From NCBI RefSeq assembly GCF_030530635.1, contig NZ_JAUMUL010000014.1, positions 1-55,681 of the forward strand: 55,681 bases of DNA. The letters are read 5' to 3'. The notes under the pieces are model-generated. The model was given only the letters and a program-made list of their open reading frames with translations, was not told the origin of the DNA and ran no database searches. Shown here piece after piece: positions 26,707 through 34,688 of the stretch. The position numbers and the translations under genes were made by a program. Numbering within the stretch: position 1 is the first letter of the stretch; each line of letters opens with the position of its first letter. The DNA comes from Actinomyces sp. (lineage in GTDB: Bacteria > Actinomycetota > Actinomycetes > Actinomycetales > Actinomycetaceae).

Positions 26707-27021
26707 GCACGAAGGATACCTCTACCGCCCCGGGGAGCATGGATATGCTGGCCGGCGAAATGGTGCTAGGACAGCGGTAGAGGTGCTCAGGCGCGTCCGG
26801 GCCGCACTACGGTGCCAGGCCCGCACTCGGCGGCGCAGCCACGACCCGATCGGAACAGGCCACCACCCAGACCCACAAATACGAACAGCCCGGCAACCGT
26901 GACCTTGGACACAAAACGCTCCCGGAACGAAAAGAGCCCACCCCGCAGGGTCAGCACGCTTCGCCGGCCTGGACGACCCCTACACCAACTTCGCATAACG
27001 GAAGTTCGTATATCAGCGTCA
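26707..27021. other. Intergenic region upstream of two tRNA genes
   Basis: No convincing gene. A 41-codon frame on the minus strand (26912-26787, GTG with GGGAG upstream, hydrophobic N-terminus) could be a tiny secreted or membrane peptide, but the support is weak. At 26987-27012 two 11-base blocks, AACTTCGCATA and AAGTTCGTATA, occur as an imperfect direct repeat 15 bases apart, just beyond the tRNA-Leu 3' end. Confidence 0.35.
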
Positions 27022-27105
27022 TGGTGCCCCTGGCGGGGATCGAACCCGCACGCCCTAAGGCAGCGACTTTTAAGGTCGCCGTGTCTACCGTTCCACCACA
27101 GGGGC
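27022..27105 (-). tRNA. tRNA-Leu (anticodon TAA)
   Basis: The minus strand folds into a complete cloverleaf: acceptor GCCCCTG/CAGGGGC, D arm, anticodon loop CTTAAAA (TAA) on a GCGAC/GTCGC stem, the long variable arm expected for leucine, T arm GCGGG-TTCGATC-CCCGC, discriminator A and an encoded CCA (27022-27024). Confidence 0.95.
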
Positions 27106-27121
27106 CGGATCCCCGATCCAG

Positions 27122-27212
27122 TACCCCCTCTGGGATTCGAACCCAGGACCATGTGCTTATCAGGCACGCACGAGATATAAGCTCGCTGCTCTAACCACTG
27201 AGCTAAGGGGGC
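27122..27212 (-). tRNA. Unusual 91-nt tRNA, Ile-type, with two anticodon-like loops
   Basis: Acceptor (GCCCCCT/AGGGGGT), D arm (GCTC...GAGC) and T arm (CTGGG-TTCGAAT-CCCAG) are clear, with discriminator A and no encoded CCA. Between the D and T arms are two hairpins. The first, GCGAG-CTTATAT-CTCGT, would give anticodon TAT with a long variable arm. The second, GTGC-CTGATAA-GCAC followed by TGGTC, is a normal tRNA-Ile(GAT) anticodon arm and five-base variable loop, in which case the first hairpin is an 18-base insertion. Both anticodons are isoleucine. It lies 16 bases upstream of tRNA-Leu on the same strand. Confidence 0.7.
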
Positions 27213-27410
27213 GCGACACGGGCCCCCTGGCGCGGGACCTGCCTCGACGTCGGCCGCGGGGCCGGCGGGCCTACACTACCAGGGATTGAGGTGGCCGAAT
27301 TCCCACCCCCGTTCTCCGTGCGTCATCGGCCTGAGGGGCATAACCTCACTACTCCGATCTGTTTTTTGTACCGCGCCCCGCCCGGCGCACACGCCCCCAG
27401 AAAGAGAACC

Positions 27411-28589
27411 ATGAAGCCCGCGCAGCGCGCCGCATCCGCACCGCCGTTCCACGCCATGAGCATTGGTGCCCGCGCCCGCGAACTCGAGGTCCAGGGCCAT
27501 TCGGTCTCCAAGCTGTCCCTGGGCGAGCCCAGCTTTGGGGCACCACCTGCCGTGCGCGAGGCGCTGGCACGCGCCGCTCACCAGGACCTTCCCTACACGC
27601 CGGCGGAGGGCCTGGACTCACTGCGCCGAACGATCTCCCGCTTTTACCTGGACCATCACGGCGTCCAGGTTGGCCCCGAACGCATCCTGGTCACTTCGGG
27701 CGCCTCGGCCGGACTACTGCTGGCGACCGCCCTGACCACCGAACCCGGAGACGACGTCGTCATCGCCGACCCGTGCTATCCGTGCAACCGTGAGCTCGTG
27801 ACCTCCTTCGGCGGCCGCATAGTACTCGCGTCCACCACCGCGCAGTCCCGCTACCAGTTGGATCTGGATTCCATGGAGGCGGCCTGGACTCCCTACACCA
27901 ACGTGCTGATGCTGGCCACGCCGTCGAATCCCACCGGCACCTCCATCCCCGCCGCGGAGTTGAACCGCCTGTGCCGCGCTGCGATATCCCGAGGCGCCTG
28001 GCGGATCGTGGACGAGATCTACCTGGGACTGTCCGATCCGGATGTGCAGGGCAGGCCGGCCCGTACGGTACTGGCCACCGACCCGGAGGCGATCGTGGTC
28101 TCGAGCTTCTCCAAGTACTTCGGGATGACCGGCTGGCGACTGGGCTGGCTGGTGCTGCCCGAAGAGCTGGTGGAACCGGCTCGCAACCTTGCCGTCAACT
28201 ACTTCCTGTGCGCCTCCACGCCGGCGCAGCTGGCCGCCCTGGAGGCCTTCAAGCCCGAGTCGCTGTCCCGCTGTGAGGACCATCGGCGCGAACTGTTGGA
28301 ACGACGCGCACTGACACTGAGGCGGCTGCGCGAGTTGGACCTGGATGTGCCGGTCGAACCCGATGGGGCCTTCTACATCTACTTCGACGTCTCCGATACG
28401 GGACTGTCCTCCTGGGACTTCTGCATGCGGGCGCTCGAGGAGACCCACGTGGCGCTTACTCCGGGGCGCGATTTCGGGGTGCGCACGGCGGAGTCCCATG
28501 TGCGCCTGTCCTACGCCGCCCCGACCGAGGAGATCTCTGAAGGACTCGACCGGCTGGGCCGCTTCCTTGAGAGGCTGAATCGGCCGTAG
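27411..28589 (+). CDS. PLP-dependent aminotransferase, class I/II
   Basis: 392 residues from the ATG at 27411 (upstream AAAGAG); upstream in-frame codons lie in a non-coding stretch. Fold-type I features are intact: Leu-Gly-Glu-Pro near the N-terminus, Thr-Ser-Gly-Ala-Ser for phosphate binding, Pro-Ser-Asn-Pro-Thr-Gly, Asp-Glu-Ile-Tyr (PLP aspartate and tyrosine), and the Schiff-base lysine in Ser-Ser-Phe-Ser-Lys-Tyr-Phe-Gly-Met followed by Gly-Trp-Arg-Leu-Gly-Trp. The C-terminal substrate arginine lies in Val-Arg-Leu-Ser-Tyr. Aspartate/aromatic-type substrates are typical; the exact one is not assignable. Its 3' end overlaps the convergent DUF218 gene by 79 bases. Confidence 0.93.
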   Translation: MKPAQRAASAPPFHAMSIGARARELEVQGHSVSKLSLGEPSFGAPPAVREALARAAHQDLPYTPAEGLDSLRRTISRFYLDHHGVQVGPERILVTSGASAGLLLATALTTEPGDDVVIADPCYPCNRELVTSFGGRIVLASTTAQSRYQLDLDSMEAAWTPYTNVLMLATPSNPTGTSIPAAELNRLCRAAISRGAWRIVDEIYLGLSDPDVQGRPARTVLATDPEAIVVSSFSKYFGMTGWRLGWLVLPEELVEPARNLAVNYFLCASTPAQLAALEAFKPESLSRCEDHRRELLERRALTLRRLRELDLDVPVEPDGAFYIYFDVSDTGLSSWDFCMRALEETHVALTPGRDFGVRTAESHVRLSYAAPTEEISEGLDRLGRFLERLNRP

Positions 28590-29251
28590 GCGAGTAACCG
28601 CCGCACCCCGGCCAGGCCGGTTGCGGAGTCCTGCGCCCAACCGGGGAGGCAGGCTGACAGAGCCAGGTCAATCAGTCCCAACATAGCGGCCCCCGGCCCG
28701 CGCGCAAGTCCTTCCGCAAGACGGTAGTCGTCCGCACGCACCAGCCGAGCAGCGAGATTCGGATACTGCCGTCGCAGGAAGAGTCTGGCCTTTAGGGCGT
28801 GCACGGGTTCGGAGACGACGATGATGCGGTCCGCGGCCTCAATCATGGGTGCAGCAGCCGCGATGTTCTCCCAGGTGGACCGACTGGCGTCCTCCAAGAC
28901 GATCGGACCGCTGTAGCCGAGGCCTTCGGTGGCATAGCGGGCCATGAGTTCGGCCTCCGGCACCGGCCCCGCCACCGCACCCCCGGACAGCACCAGAAGT
29001 GACGTCGGCGTGGTTCGGTTGCGCAGCCCGGCCCGAACGCGCCGCCGGTTTTCCGCCCCCGCCGAGCTACCTGCGTCAGCGTGCCCGAGCACCAGCACCA
29101 CCTCGGTGCCGGTCATGTCGCCTGTGGACGGCGCGTCGTTCAATAGGCAGGACGACGCCAGCCGACGGGTCACCTCACCGAGTGCTACCGCACCGATCAC
29201 GAGGACACACGCCCCGGCCACCGAGCGGCACAGACAGGGGATGCGAACCAC
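28511..29251 (-). CDS. YdcF/DUF218 family membrane-anchored protein
   Basis: 246 residues from the GTG at 29251, which has CAGGAG six bases upstream; a TTG at 29272 precedes that site. An N-terminal hydrophobic stretch (about 8-25) suggests a membrane anchor or signal peptide. The DUF218 core is recognisable: Val-Leu-Val-Leu-Gly-His-Ala, Leu-Val-Leu-Ser-Gly-Gly, Glu-Ala-Glu-Leu-Met, Glu-Asp-Ala-Ser-Arg-Ser-Thr-Trp-Glu-Asn, and Ile-Ile-Val-Val-Ser-Glu-Pro-Val-His. Relatives such as ElyC/SanA act in envelope and peptidoglycan homeostasis, but the chemistry is unclear. The last ~26 codons lie antisense to the aminotransferase gene, and may be a readthrough extension of the normal domain. Confidence 0.8.
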   Translation of the reverse strand: MVRIPCLCRSVAGACVLVIGAVALGEVTRRLASSCLLNDAPSTGDMTGTEVVLVLGHADAGSSAGAENRRRVRAGLRNRTTPTSLLVLSGGAVAGPVPEAELMARYATEGLGYSGPIVLEDASRSTWENIAAAAPMIEAADRIIVVSEPVHALKARLFLRRQYPNLAARLVRADDYRLAEGLARGPGAAMLGLIDLALSACLPGWAQDSATGLAGVRRLLAYGRFSLSRKRPSRSSPSEISSVGAA

Positions 29252-29278
29252 CGGACACTCCTGAGGAACCAATACCAG

Positions 29279-29351
29279 TGGACCCGGCCGGGCTCGAACC
29301 GACGACCTACGCGGTGTAAACGCGTTGCTCTACCAACTGAGCTACAGGTCC
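29279..29351 (-). tRNA. tRNA-Val (anticodon TAC)
   Basis: A standard 73-base cloverleaf on the minus strand: acceptor GGACCTG paired with the 3' CGGGTCC, D arm GCTC-AGTTGGTA-GAGC, anticodon stem ACGCG/CGCGT with loop TTTACAC (TAC), T arm GTCGG-TTCGAGC-CCGGC. CCA is not encoded. Confidence 0.95.
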
Positions 29352-29464
29352 GCTTGTGCCGCCGACCGGAACGTCGACCGCACGAGAGACAACTCTACTC
29401 CGTCCCGGCACCATCCCCGACACCGAAGCGCCAGGCGGGTCCGCACCGGGAGAGGCAGCTAGCC

Positions 29465-29869
29465 TCAGTGCTTGCGGGTGGACACGCGAATACCACTCCA
29501 GCGCTCGCCCATGGCGGCGGCCGAAGTGGCATGCATACCGGCGGTTCGAGCCGCCTCCTCGATCTCAGTGGCATCCACGGCACCGGTGGTGCGTGCCTTG
29601 GGAGTGAGCACCCAGACCAGACCATCACCGTCGAGGTTGGTCTGGGCGTCGACCAGCAGGTCGGTCAGGTCATCGACGTCACCGTCGTCATCGCGCCACC
29701 AGATGATGGCGGAGTCGGCGACATCTTCGAAGTACTCGTCCACCAGTTCGGTACCCGTCTGCGCCTCGGCGGCCTGACGCAGGGCCTCGTCGACATCATC
29801 GTCGTATCCGAACTCCTGGATGATGAGACCGGGGGCGAAGCCAAAGGCTCCGGCCGCTGTGCTCGTCAC
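29465..29869 (-). CDS. DUF3052 family protein
   Basis: 134 residues from the GTG at 29869, with GGAGAG about nine bases upstream; the frame extends further but that part is Arg/Gly-rich and non-coding in character. The small acidic protein has the family blocks Gly-Phe-Ala-Pro-Gly-Leu-Ile-Ile-Gln-Glu-Phe-Gly-Tyr-Asp-Asp-Asp-Val-Asp, Asp-Ser-Ala-Ile-Ile-Trp-Trp-Arg-Asp-Asp-Asp-Gly-Asp, and Leu-Val-Trp-Val-Leu-Thr-Pro-Lys. It is cytoplasmic, with no signal or membrane segment. The gene usually lies next to aceE in actinobacteria, divergently as here. Function unknown. Confidence 0.88.
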   Translation of the reverse strand: MTSTAAGAFGFAPGLIIQEFGYDDDVDEALRQAAEAQTGTELVDEYFEDVADSAIIWWRDDDGDVDDLTDLLVDAQTNLDGDGLVWVLTPKARTTGAVDATEIEEAARTAGMHATSAAAMGERWSGIRVSTRKH

Positions 29870-30217
29870 TGTTGTGCTCTCCGTTCCATACCTGGGCCAT
29901 TCGACCGCATTGTCTGCCGCGGTCGCGACCCGCCGATTGCCTACGGGCAATAGCCCACCGCAGATCACCCGCCGCACGCAAGCGCACACGCCCGACACAC
30001 CGGGACGTGGGCGGCCCAACTCGCCCGAAGCTCCCCTCCCCAACCTCGGTAAGTGGGCAAAATCACCGAATGTGTGGGACTTTATTCCCGATCAGAGGTG
30101 CGGTTGGTAGCGGCGGCCTCATAGATTAGAAGCACCGATCGCCCGGGCGACCGGCACGGCGACCAAGGCACCGCTACGCGCCGCATCCGCCGCCGGACCA
30201 GAGAAAAGAGGTTTCCC
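29870..30217. other. Divergent regulatory region between DUF3052 gene and aceE
   Basis: 348 bases without a gene. It should contain promoters for both flanking genes. Visible structures are the palindrome ATTGCC-TACG-GGCAAT at about 29936-29951 and GGGA-CTTTAT-TCCC around 30077-30089. A -10-like TAGATT occurs at 30122-30127. The aceE ribosome-binding site is AGAGGT just before the GTG. Confidence 0.4.
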
Positions 30218-32971
30218 GTGAGCCCCACCAACGACTCCGCACCACTTATAGACGGCCTGCTGCACAAGGTCGCGGACAACGACCCCGAGGAGACCGGCGA
30301 GTGGCGCGACTCGCTCGACGCCCTCATCGCCGACAAGGGCGGTCCGCGAGCCCGCTTCATCCTGCTGTCCATGCTCGCCGAGGCGCGCCGTAAGAACGTG
30401 TCCGTGCCCGCGCAGACCACCACCCCGTACATCAACACCATCGACGTGGTGGACGAGCCCTACTACCCGGGCGACGAGGACGTCGAGCGCACCTACCGCC
30501 GCTGGCTGCGCTGGAACGCCGCCGTGATGGTCACCCGCGCACAGCGCCCCGGCATCAGCGTCGGCGGGCACATCTCCTCCTACGCCTCCACCGCCACGCT
30601 CTACGAGGTCGGCTTCAATCACTTCTTCCGTGGCAAGGACCACCCCGGCGGCGGCGACCACGTGTTCTTCCAAGGGCACGCCTCCCCCGGCAACTACGCC
30701 CGTGCCTTCCTCGAGGGGCGTCTTAGCGAGGCGGACCTGGACGGCTTCCGGCAGGAGGTGTCCCGCCCGGCGGGCGGTCGCGGCCTGCCCTCCTACCCGC
30801 ACCCGCGGCGCATGGAGGACTTCTGGGAGTTCCCGACCGTGTCGATGGGCCTCGGGCCCGCCGAGGCCATCTACCAGGCCTGGTTCGACCGCTATCTGCA
30901 GGGCGCGGGAATCAAGGACACCTCCTCCCAGCACACCTGGGCCTTCCTCGGCGATGGCGAGATGGACGAGCCCGAGTCCCGCGGCATGCTGCAGTTGGCG
31001 GCCTCCCAGCAGCTGGACAATCTCACCTTCGTGATCAACTGCAACCTCCAGCGACTGGACGGGCCGGTGCGCGGAAACGGCAAGATCATCCAGGAGCTGG
31101 AGGCCTGCTTCAAAGGTGCCGGCTGGAACGTCATCAAGGTGATCTGGGGGCGCGGTTGGGACCGGCTGCTGGCGGCGGACAAGGATCACGCCCTGGAGCA
31201 TCTGATGATGGAGACGCTCGACGGCGACTATCAGACCTTCAAGGCCAATGACGGCGCTTATGTGCGTAAGCACTTCTTCGGCCGCGACCCGCGCACCGCC
31301 AAGCTGGTAGAGGACTGGACCGATGAGGAGATCTGGGCCCTGCAGCGCGGTGGCAACGACTACCACAAGATGTACGCCGCCTATAAGGCGGCCACCGAGC
31401 ACAAGGGACAGCCCACGGTAATCCTGGCGCAGACCGTCAAGGGCTACCTGCTGGGCTCGCACTTCGCCGGCCGGAACGCCACTCACCAGATGAAGAAACT
31501 CGGCCTGGAGGACCTCAAGGGGCTGCGCGACCGCCTGCATATCCCGATCACCGACGCCGCACTCGAAGCCAATCCCAAGCTGCCGCCCTACTATCGGCCC
31601 GACCCCGACGATCCCGCGCTGGCGTACATGCTCGAGCGCCGTCGCCGTCTGGGCGGCTTCCTGCCCGAGCGCCGCAACCCCGGCACGCAGCTGCAGCTGC
31701 CGGACGACGCGCCATACGAGATCCTCAAGGGCGGTTCCGGAAAGCAGCAGGTGGCCAGCACCATGGCTTTCGTGCGTCTGCTGAAGGAGCTGCTCAAGGA
31801 CCAGCACATCGGTCGGCGCATCGTACCGATCATCCCGGACGAGTCGCGCACCTTCGGCCTGGAGTCGCTGTTCCCCACCCGCAAGATCTTCAACACTCAA
31901 GGGCAGAACTACACGCCCGTGGATGCCGAAATGATGCTCTCGTACAGAGAGTCCACCTCCGGCCAGATCATGCACACCGGCATTAACGAGGCCGGGTCAG
32001 CGGCCCTGTTCCAGGTGGTGGGCACCAGCTACTCCACGCATGCAGAGCCCATGATCCCCGTGTACATCTTCTACTCGATGTTCGGCTTCCAGCGCACCGC
32101 CGACCAGTTCTGGGCGGCCGGAGACCAGTTGGCACGCGGTTTCATCATCGGTGCGACCGCCGGCCGCACCACGCTCACGGGTGAGGGCACCCAGCACATG
32201 GACGGTCACTCACCGCTGCTGGCGGCCACCAACGAGGCCGTGATCACCTATGACCCGGCCTACGCCTATGAGATCCGCCATATTGTGCGCGACGCCCTGG
32301 TGCGCTGGTACGGTCCGGAAACCGGACGCAACCGGGATGTCATGTACTACCTGACCGTCTACAACGAGCCTATCTCCCAGCCGGCCGAGCCCGACGGCGT
32401 GGACGCGGACGGGATCCTGCGCGGCCTGTACCGGCTGGACGGCCCGCCCGCGGGCGACGGCCCGCAGGTGCAGCTGCTCGCCTCGGGAGTCGCCGTGCCG
32501 TGGGCCCGCGAGGCGCGCCGCCTGCTGGCAGAGGACTGGGGGGTGCGTGCAAGCGTGTGGTCGGTCACCAGTTGGAACGAGTTGCGCCGCGAGGCCCTTG
32601 AGACCGACCAGTACAACTTCCTGCACCCGGAGGAAACGGCCCGCGTGCCCTACCTGACCGCCAAACTGGCCGACGCCTCCGGCCCGTTCATCGCCACCAG
32701 CGACTTCGACCACCTGGTCCCCGATCAGATCCGCGCCTGGGTACCCGGTGACTTCCACACCCTCGGCGCTGACGGTTTCGGCTTCTCCGACACCCGCGCA
32801 GCGGCCCGCCGGCACTACTTGATCGACGCCGAGTCCGTCGTCGTCAAGGCGCTGCAGGCACTGGTGGCGCAGGGCCGGGTCGACCGTTCCGTACTGGCCC
32901 AGGCGATCTCGCGCTACCGGCTACAGGACCCCTCCGCCGGCCGTTCCGGCGCCCAGGGCGGTGATGCCTGA
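30218..32971 (+). CDS. aceE: Pyruvate dehydrogenase E1 component, homodimeric (AceE)
   Basis: 917 residues, GTG start with AGAGGT upstream, full length. It is the thiamine-diphosphate E1 that decarboxylates pyruvate and acetylates the lipoyl group of E2. Seen: Gly-Gly-His-Ile-Ser-Ser-Tyr-Ala-Ser, Val-Phe-Phe-Gln-Gly-His-Ala-Ser-Pro-Gly, the ThDP motif Gly-Asp-Gly-Glu-Met-Asp-Glu-Pro-Glu with Asn-Cys-Asn-Leu-Gln-Arg-Leu-Asp, and later Ile-Pro-Asp-Glu-Ser-Arg-Thr-Phe-Gly. E2 and E3 genes are not adjacent, as usual in actinobacteria. Its lipoylated partner depends on LipB and LipA, encoded at 3586 and 4381. Confidence 0.97.
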   Translation: MSPTNDSAPLIDGLLHKVADNDPEETGEWRDSLDALIADKGGPRARFILLSMLAEARRKNVSVPAQTTTPYINTIDVVDEPYYPGDEDVERTYRRWLRWNAAVMVTRAQRPGISVGGHISSYASTATLYEVGFNHFFRGKDHPGGGDHVFFQGHASPGNYARAFLEGRLSEADLDGFRQEVSRPAGGRGLPSYPHPRRMEDFWEFPTVSMGLGPAEAIYQAWFDRYLQGAGIKDTSSQHTWAFLGDGEMDEPESRGMLQLAASQQLDNLTFVINCNLQRLDGPVRGNGKIIQELEACFKGAGWNVIKVIWGRGWDRLLAADKDHALEHLMMETLDGDYQTFKANDGAYVRKHFFGRDPRTAKLVEDWTDEEIWALQRGGNDYHKMYAAYKAATEHKGQPTVILAQTVKGYLLGSHFAGRNATHQMKKLGLEDLKGLRDRLHIPITDAALEANPKLPPYYRPDPDDPALAYMLERRRRLGGFLPERRNPGTQLQLPDDAPYEILKGGSGKQQVASTMAFVRLLKELLKDQHIGRRIVPIIPDESRTFGLESLFPTRKIFNTQGQNYTPVDAEMMLSYRESTSGQIMHTGINEAGSAALFQVVGTSYSTHAEPMIPVYIFYSMFGFQRTADQFWAAGDQLARGFIIGATAGRTTLTGEGTQHMDGHSPLLAATNEAVITYDPAYAYEIRHIVRDALVRWYGPETGRNRDVMYYLTVYNEPISQPAEPDGVDADGILRGLYRLDGPPAGDGPQVQLLASGVAVPWAREARRLLAEDWGVRASVWSVTSWNELRREALETDQYNFLHPEETARVPYLTAKLADASGPFIATSDFDHLVPDQIRAWVPGDFHTLGADGFGFSDTRAAARRHYLIDAESVVVKALQALVAQGRVDRSVLAQAISRYRLQDPSAGRSGAQGGDA

Positions 32972-32999
32972 GCCGAACCGCCTCGCCCGAACGCGACCG

Positions 33000-33035
33000 G
33001 GCGGCGTCGGCGGGCATCAGCGCGCCGACGCCGCC
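33000..33035. terminator. Bidirectional terminator-like hairpin between aceE and aspA
   Basis: GGCGGCGTCGGCG (33000-33012) pairs perfectly with CGCCGACGCCGCC (33023-33035) across a 10-base loop. It follows the aceE stop by 28 bases and overlaps the last codons of the convergent aspartase gene. Confidence 0.6.
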
Positions 33036-34507
33036 GCGTCCCGTTCGTCTTCCGACTCGGTACGCACATCCGGATCGGAGCCCGAGTAGTAGTCGGCATC
33101 CCGGTAGCGTGGACGCATCAGGTTCTCAGGGCTGAGCAGCTCGTCAAGCGCGGCCTCGTCCAGCAGGCCCATCTCCAGCACCACCTCACGCACATTCCGC
33201 CCCGAGCGGGCGCACTCGCGCCCCACCAGATCACCATTGTGGTGACCGATCACCTCATTGAGGTAGGTAACGATGCCGATGGAGTTCATGACGTTACGGC
33301 GGCACACCTCCGCATTGGCCTCAATGCCTACCACGCACAGGTCCTTCAGGGTCACCAGGGCGTTTCGCAGCAGGGCGATGGACTCGAAGCAGGCCTGCGC
33401 AATGACCGGCTCCATGACATTGAGCTGCAGCTGCCCGGCCTCGGCGGCGATGGTGACCGTCAGGTCGTTGCCGATCACTTTGAAGCACACCTGGTTGACC
33501 ACCTCGGGGATCACCGGGTTGACCTTGGCGGGCATGATGGAGGAACCGGCCTGACGCTCCGGAAGCCGGATCTCGGCCAGGCCCGCTCGCGGCCCGGAGG
33601 ACAGCAGCCGCAGGTCATTGCAGATCTTGGACAACTTCACGCTCAGGCGTTTGATGGCGGCGTGCATGGAGACGTAGGCGCCGGTGTCACCGGTCGCCTC
33701 AACCAGGTTGTGAGCGCCGGTCACCCGTAGCCCGGTGACCTCTCGCAGATTCCGCACCACCATCTGCCGGTATCCGGGCGGGGTATTCAGCCCGGTGCCG
33801 ATCGCCGTCGCACCCAGATTGACCTCCAGCAGCAGCGCCGAGTTGTTCATCAGCCGGGGGATCTCCTCATCCAGCAACTCGGCGAAGGCAAGGAACTCCG
33901 CACCCAGGCTCATGGGGACGGCGTCCTGCAGCTGCGTACGCCCCATCTTGATCACGTCGGCGAACTCCCTGCTCTTGGCCAGCAGGGCGTCGATGAGGTC
34001 GCACAAGTCCATCTCCAGGCCGTTGACGGCACGGTACACGCCCAGGCGGAAACCAGTGGGGTAGGCGTCATTGGTGGACTGGGACTTGTTGACGTGGTCG
34101 TTGGGGTTGACGATGTCGTAGCGTCCCTTGGCGTAGCCGAGGTGCTCCAGGGCTAGGTTGGCGATGACCTCGTTGGTGTTCATGTTCACGCTGGTGCCCG
34201 CACCACCCTGGAATACGTCGATGGGGAACTGGTCCAGGCACCTGCCTTCCACCAGCACCTGGTCACATGCCCACACGATGGCATCCGCGATCTCCTCGGA
34301 GACCGCGCCGAGCTCCTTGTTGGTAAGGGCGGAGGCCTTCTTGACCTCCACCATGCCGCGGACGAAGTCCTCCTGGTCGCCCACCGTCTGATTGGAGATG
34401 CGGAAGTTCTCGGTGGCGCGCAGCGTATGAATCCCCCAGTAGGCCTCGAGCGGAACCTGCCTGGTACCCAGCAGATCCTCCTCGGTACGGGTGGCTTTTG
34501 ATTGCAT
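33017..34507 (-). CDS. aspA: Aspartate ammonia-lyase
   Basis: 496 residues from the ATG at 34507, preceded by GGAGGA; an upstream in-frame extension is Arg/Pro-rich and non-coding. It interconverts aspartate with fumarate and ammonia. The superfamily signature Gly-Ser-Ser-Ile-Met-Pro-Ala-Lys-Val-Asn-Pro is intact, including the catalytic serine of the mobile loop. Aspartase-specific blocks include Gly-Gly-Ala-Gly-Thr-Ser-Val-Asn-Met-Asn, Lys-Ser-Gln-Ser-Thr-Asn-Asp-Ala-Tyr-Pro-Thr and Gly-Arg-Thr-Gln-Leu-Gln-Asp-Ala-Val-Pro. The C-terminal 25 residues or so are an acidic Ser/Asp/Glu-rich tail. It is transcribed divergently from the regulator at 34689. Confidence 0.95.
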   Translation of the reverse strand: MQSKATRTEEDLLGTRQVPLEAYWGIHTLRATENFRISNQTVGDQEDFVRGMVEVKKASALTNKELGAVSEEIADAIVWACDQVLVEGRCLDQFPIDVFQGGAGTSVNMNTNEVIANLALEHLGYAKGRYDIVNPNDHVNKSQSTNDAYPTGFRLGVYRAVNGLEMDLCDLIDALLAKSREFADVIKMGRTQLQDAVPMSLGAEFLAFAELLDEEIPRLMNNSALLLEVNLGATAIGTGLNTPPGYRQMVVRNLREVTGLRVTGAHNLVEATGDTGAYVSMHAAIKRLSVKLSKICNDLRLLSSGPRAGLAEIRLPERQAGSSIMPAKVNPVIPEVVNQVCFKVIGNDLTVTIAAEAGQLQLNVMEPVIAQACFESIALLRNALVTLKDLCVVGIEANAEVCRRNVMNSIGIVTYLNEVIGHHNGDLVGRECARSGRNVREVVLEMGLLDEAALDELLSPENLMRPRYRDADYYSGSDPDVRTESEDERDAAASAR

Positions 34508-34688
34508 GGGTTTTCCTCCATCCGCGCCGCGGGGCGCTCGCCGCCGTCGACGGGAGCCGGTGCGGGGAGCCGACGGCGCCTGCCCCGCGGCCTCGACCCT
34601 ACCGGGCCGTGGCGTTGCCGCAGCGCCGCAACTCCGGTACGCGACGGCCGTATTCGGTTGTGGCGTCACCGGTCGCTAGCATCGGCAC

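Noticed and set aside
29465..30043. N-terminally extended form of the DUF3052 protein
   Set aside because: The extra 58 residues are low-complexity and precede a clear GGAGAG/GTG start at 29869.
30119..31975. A 618-codon open frame antisense to aceE
   Set aside because: It is a by-product of GC-rich codon usage in aceE; no domain and no start signals.
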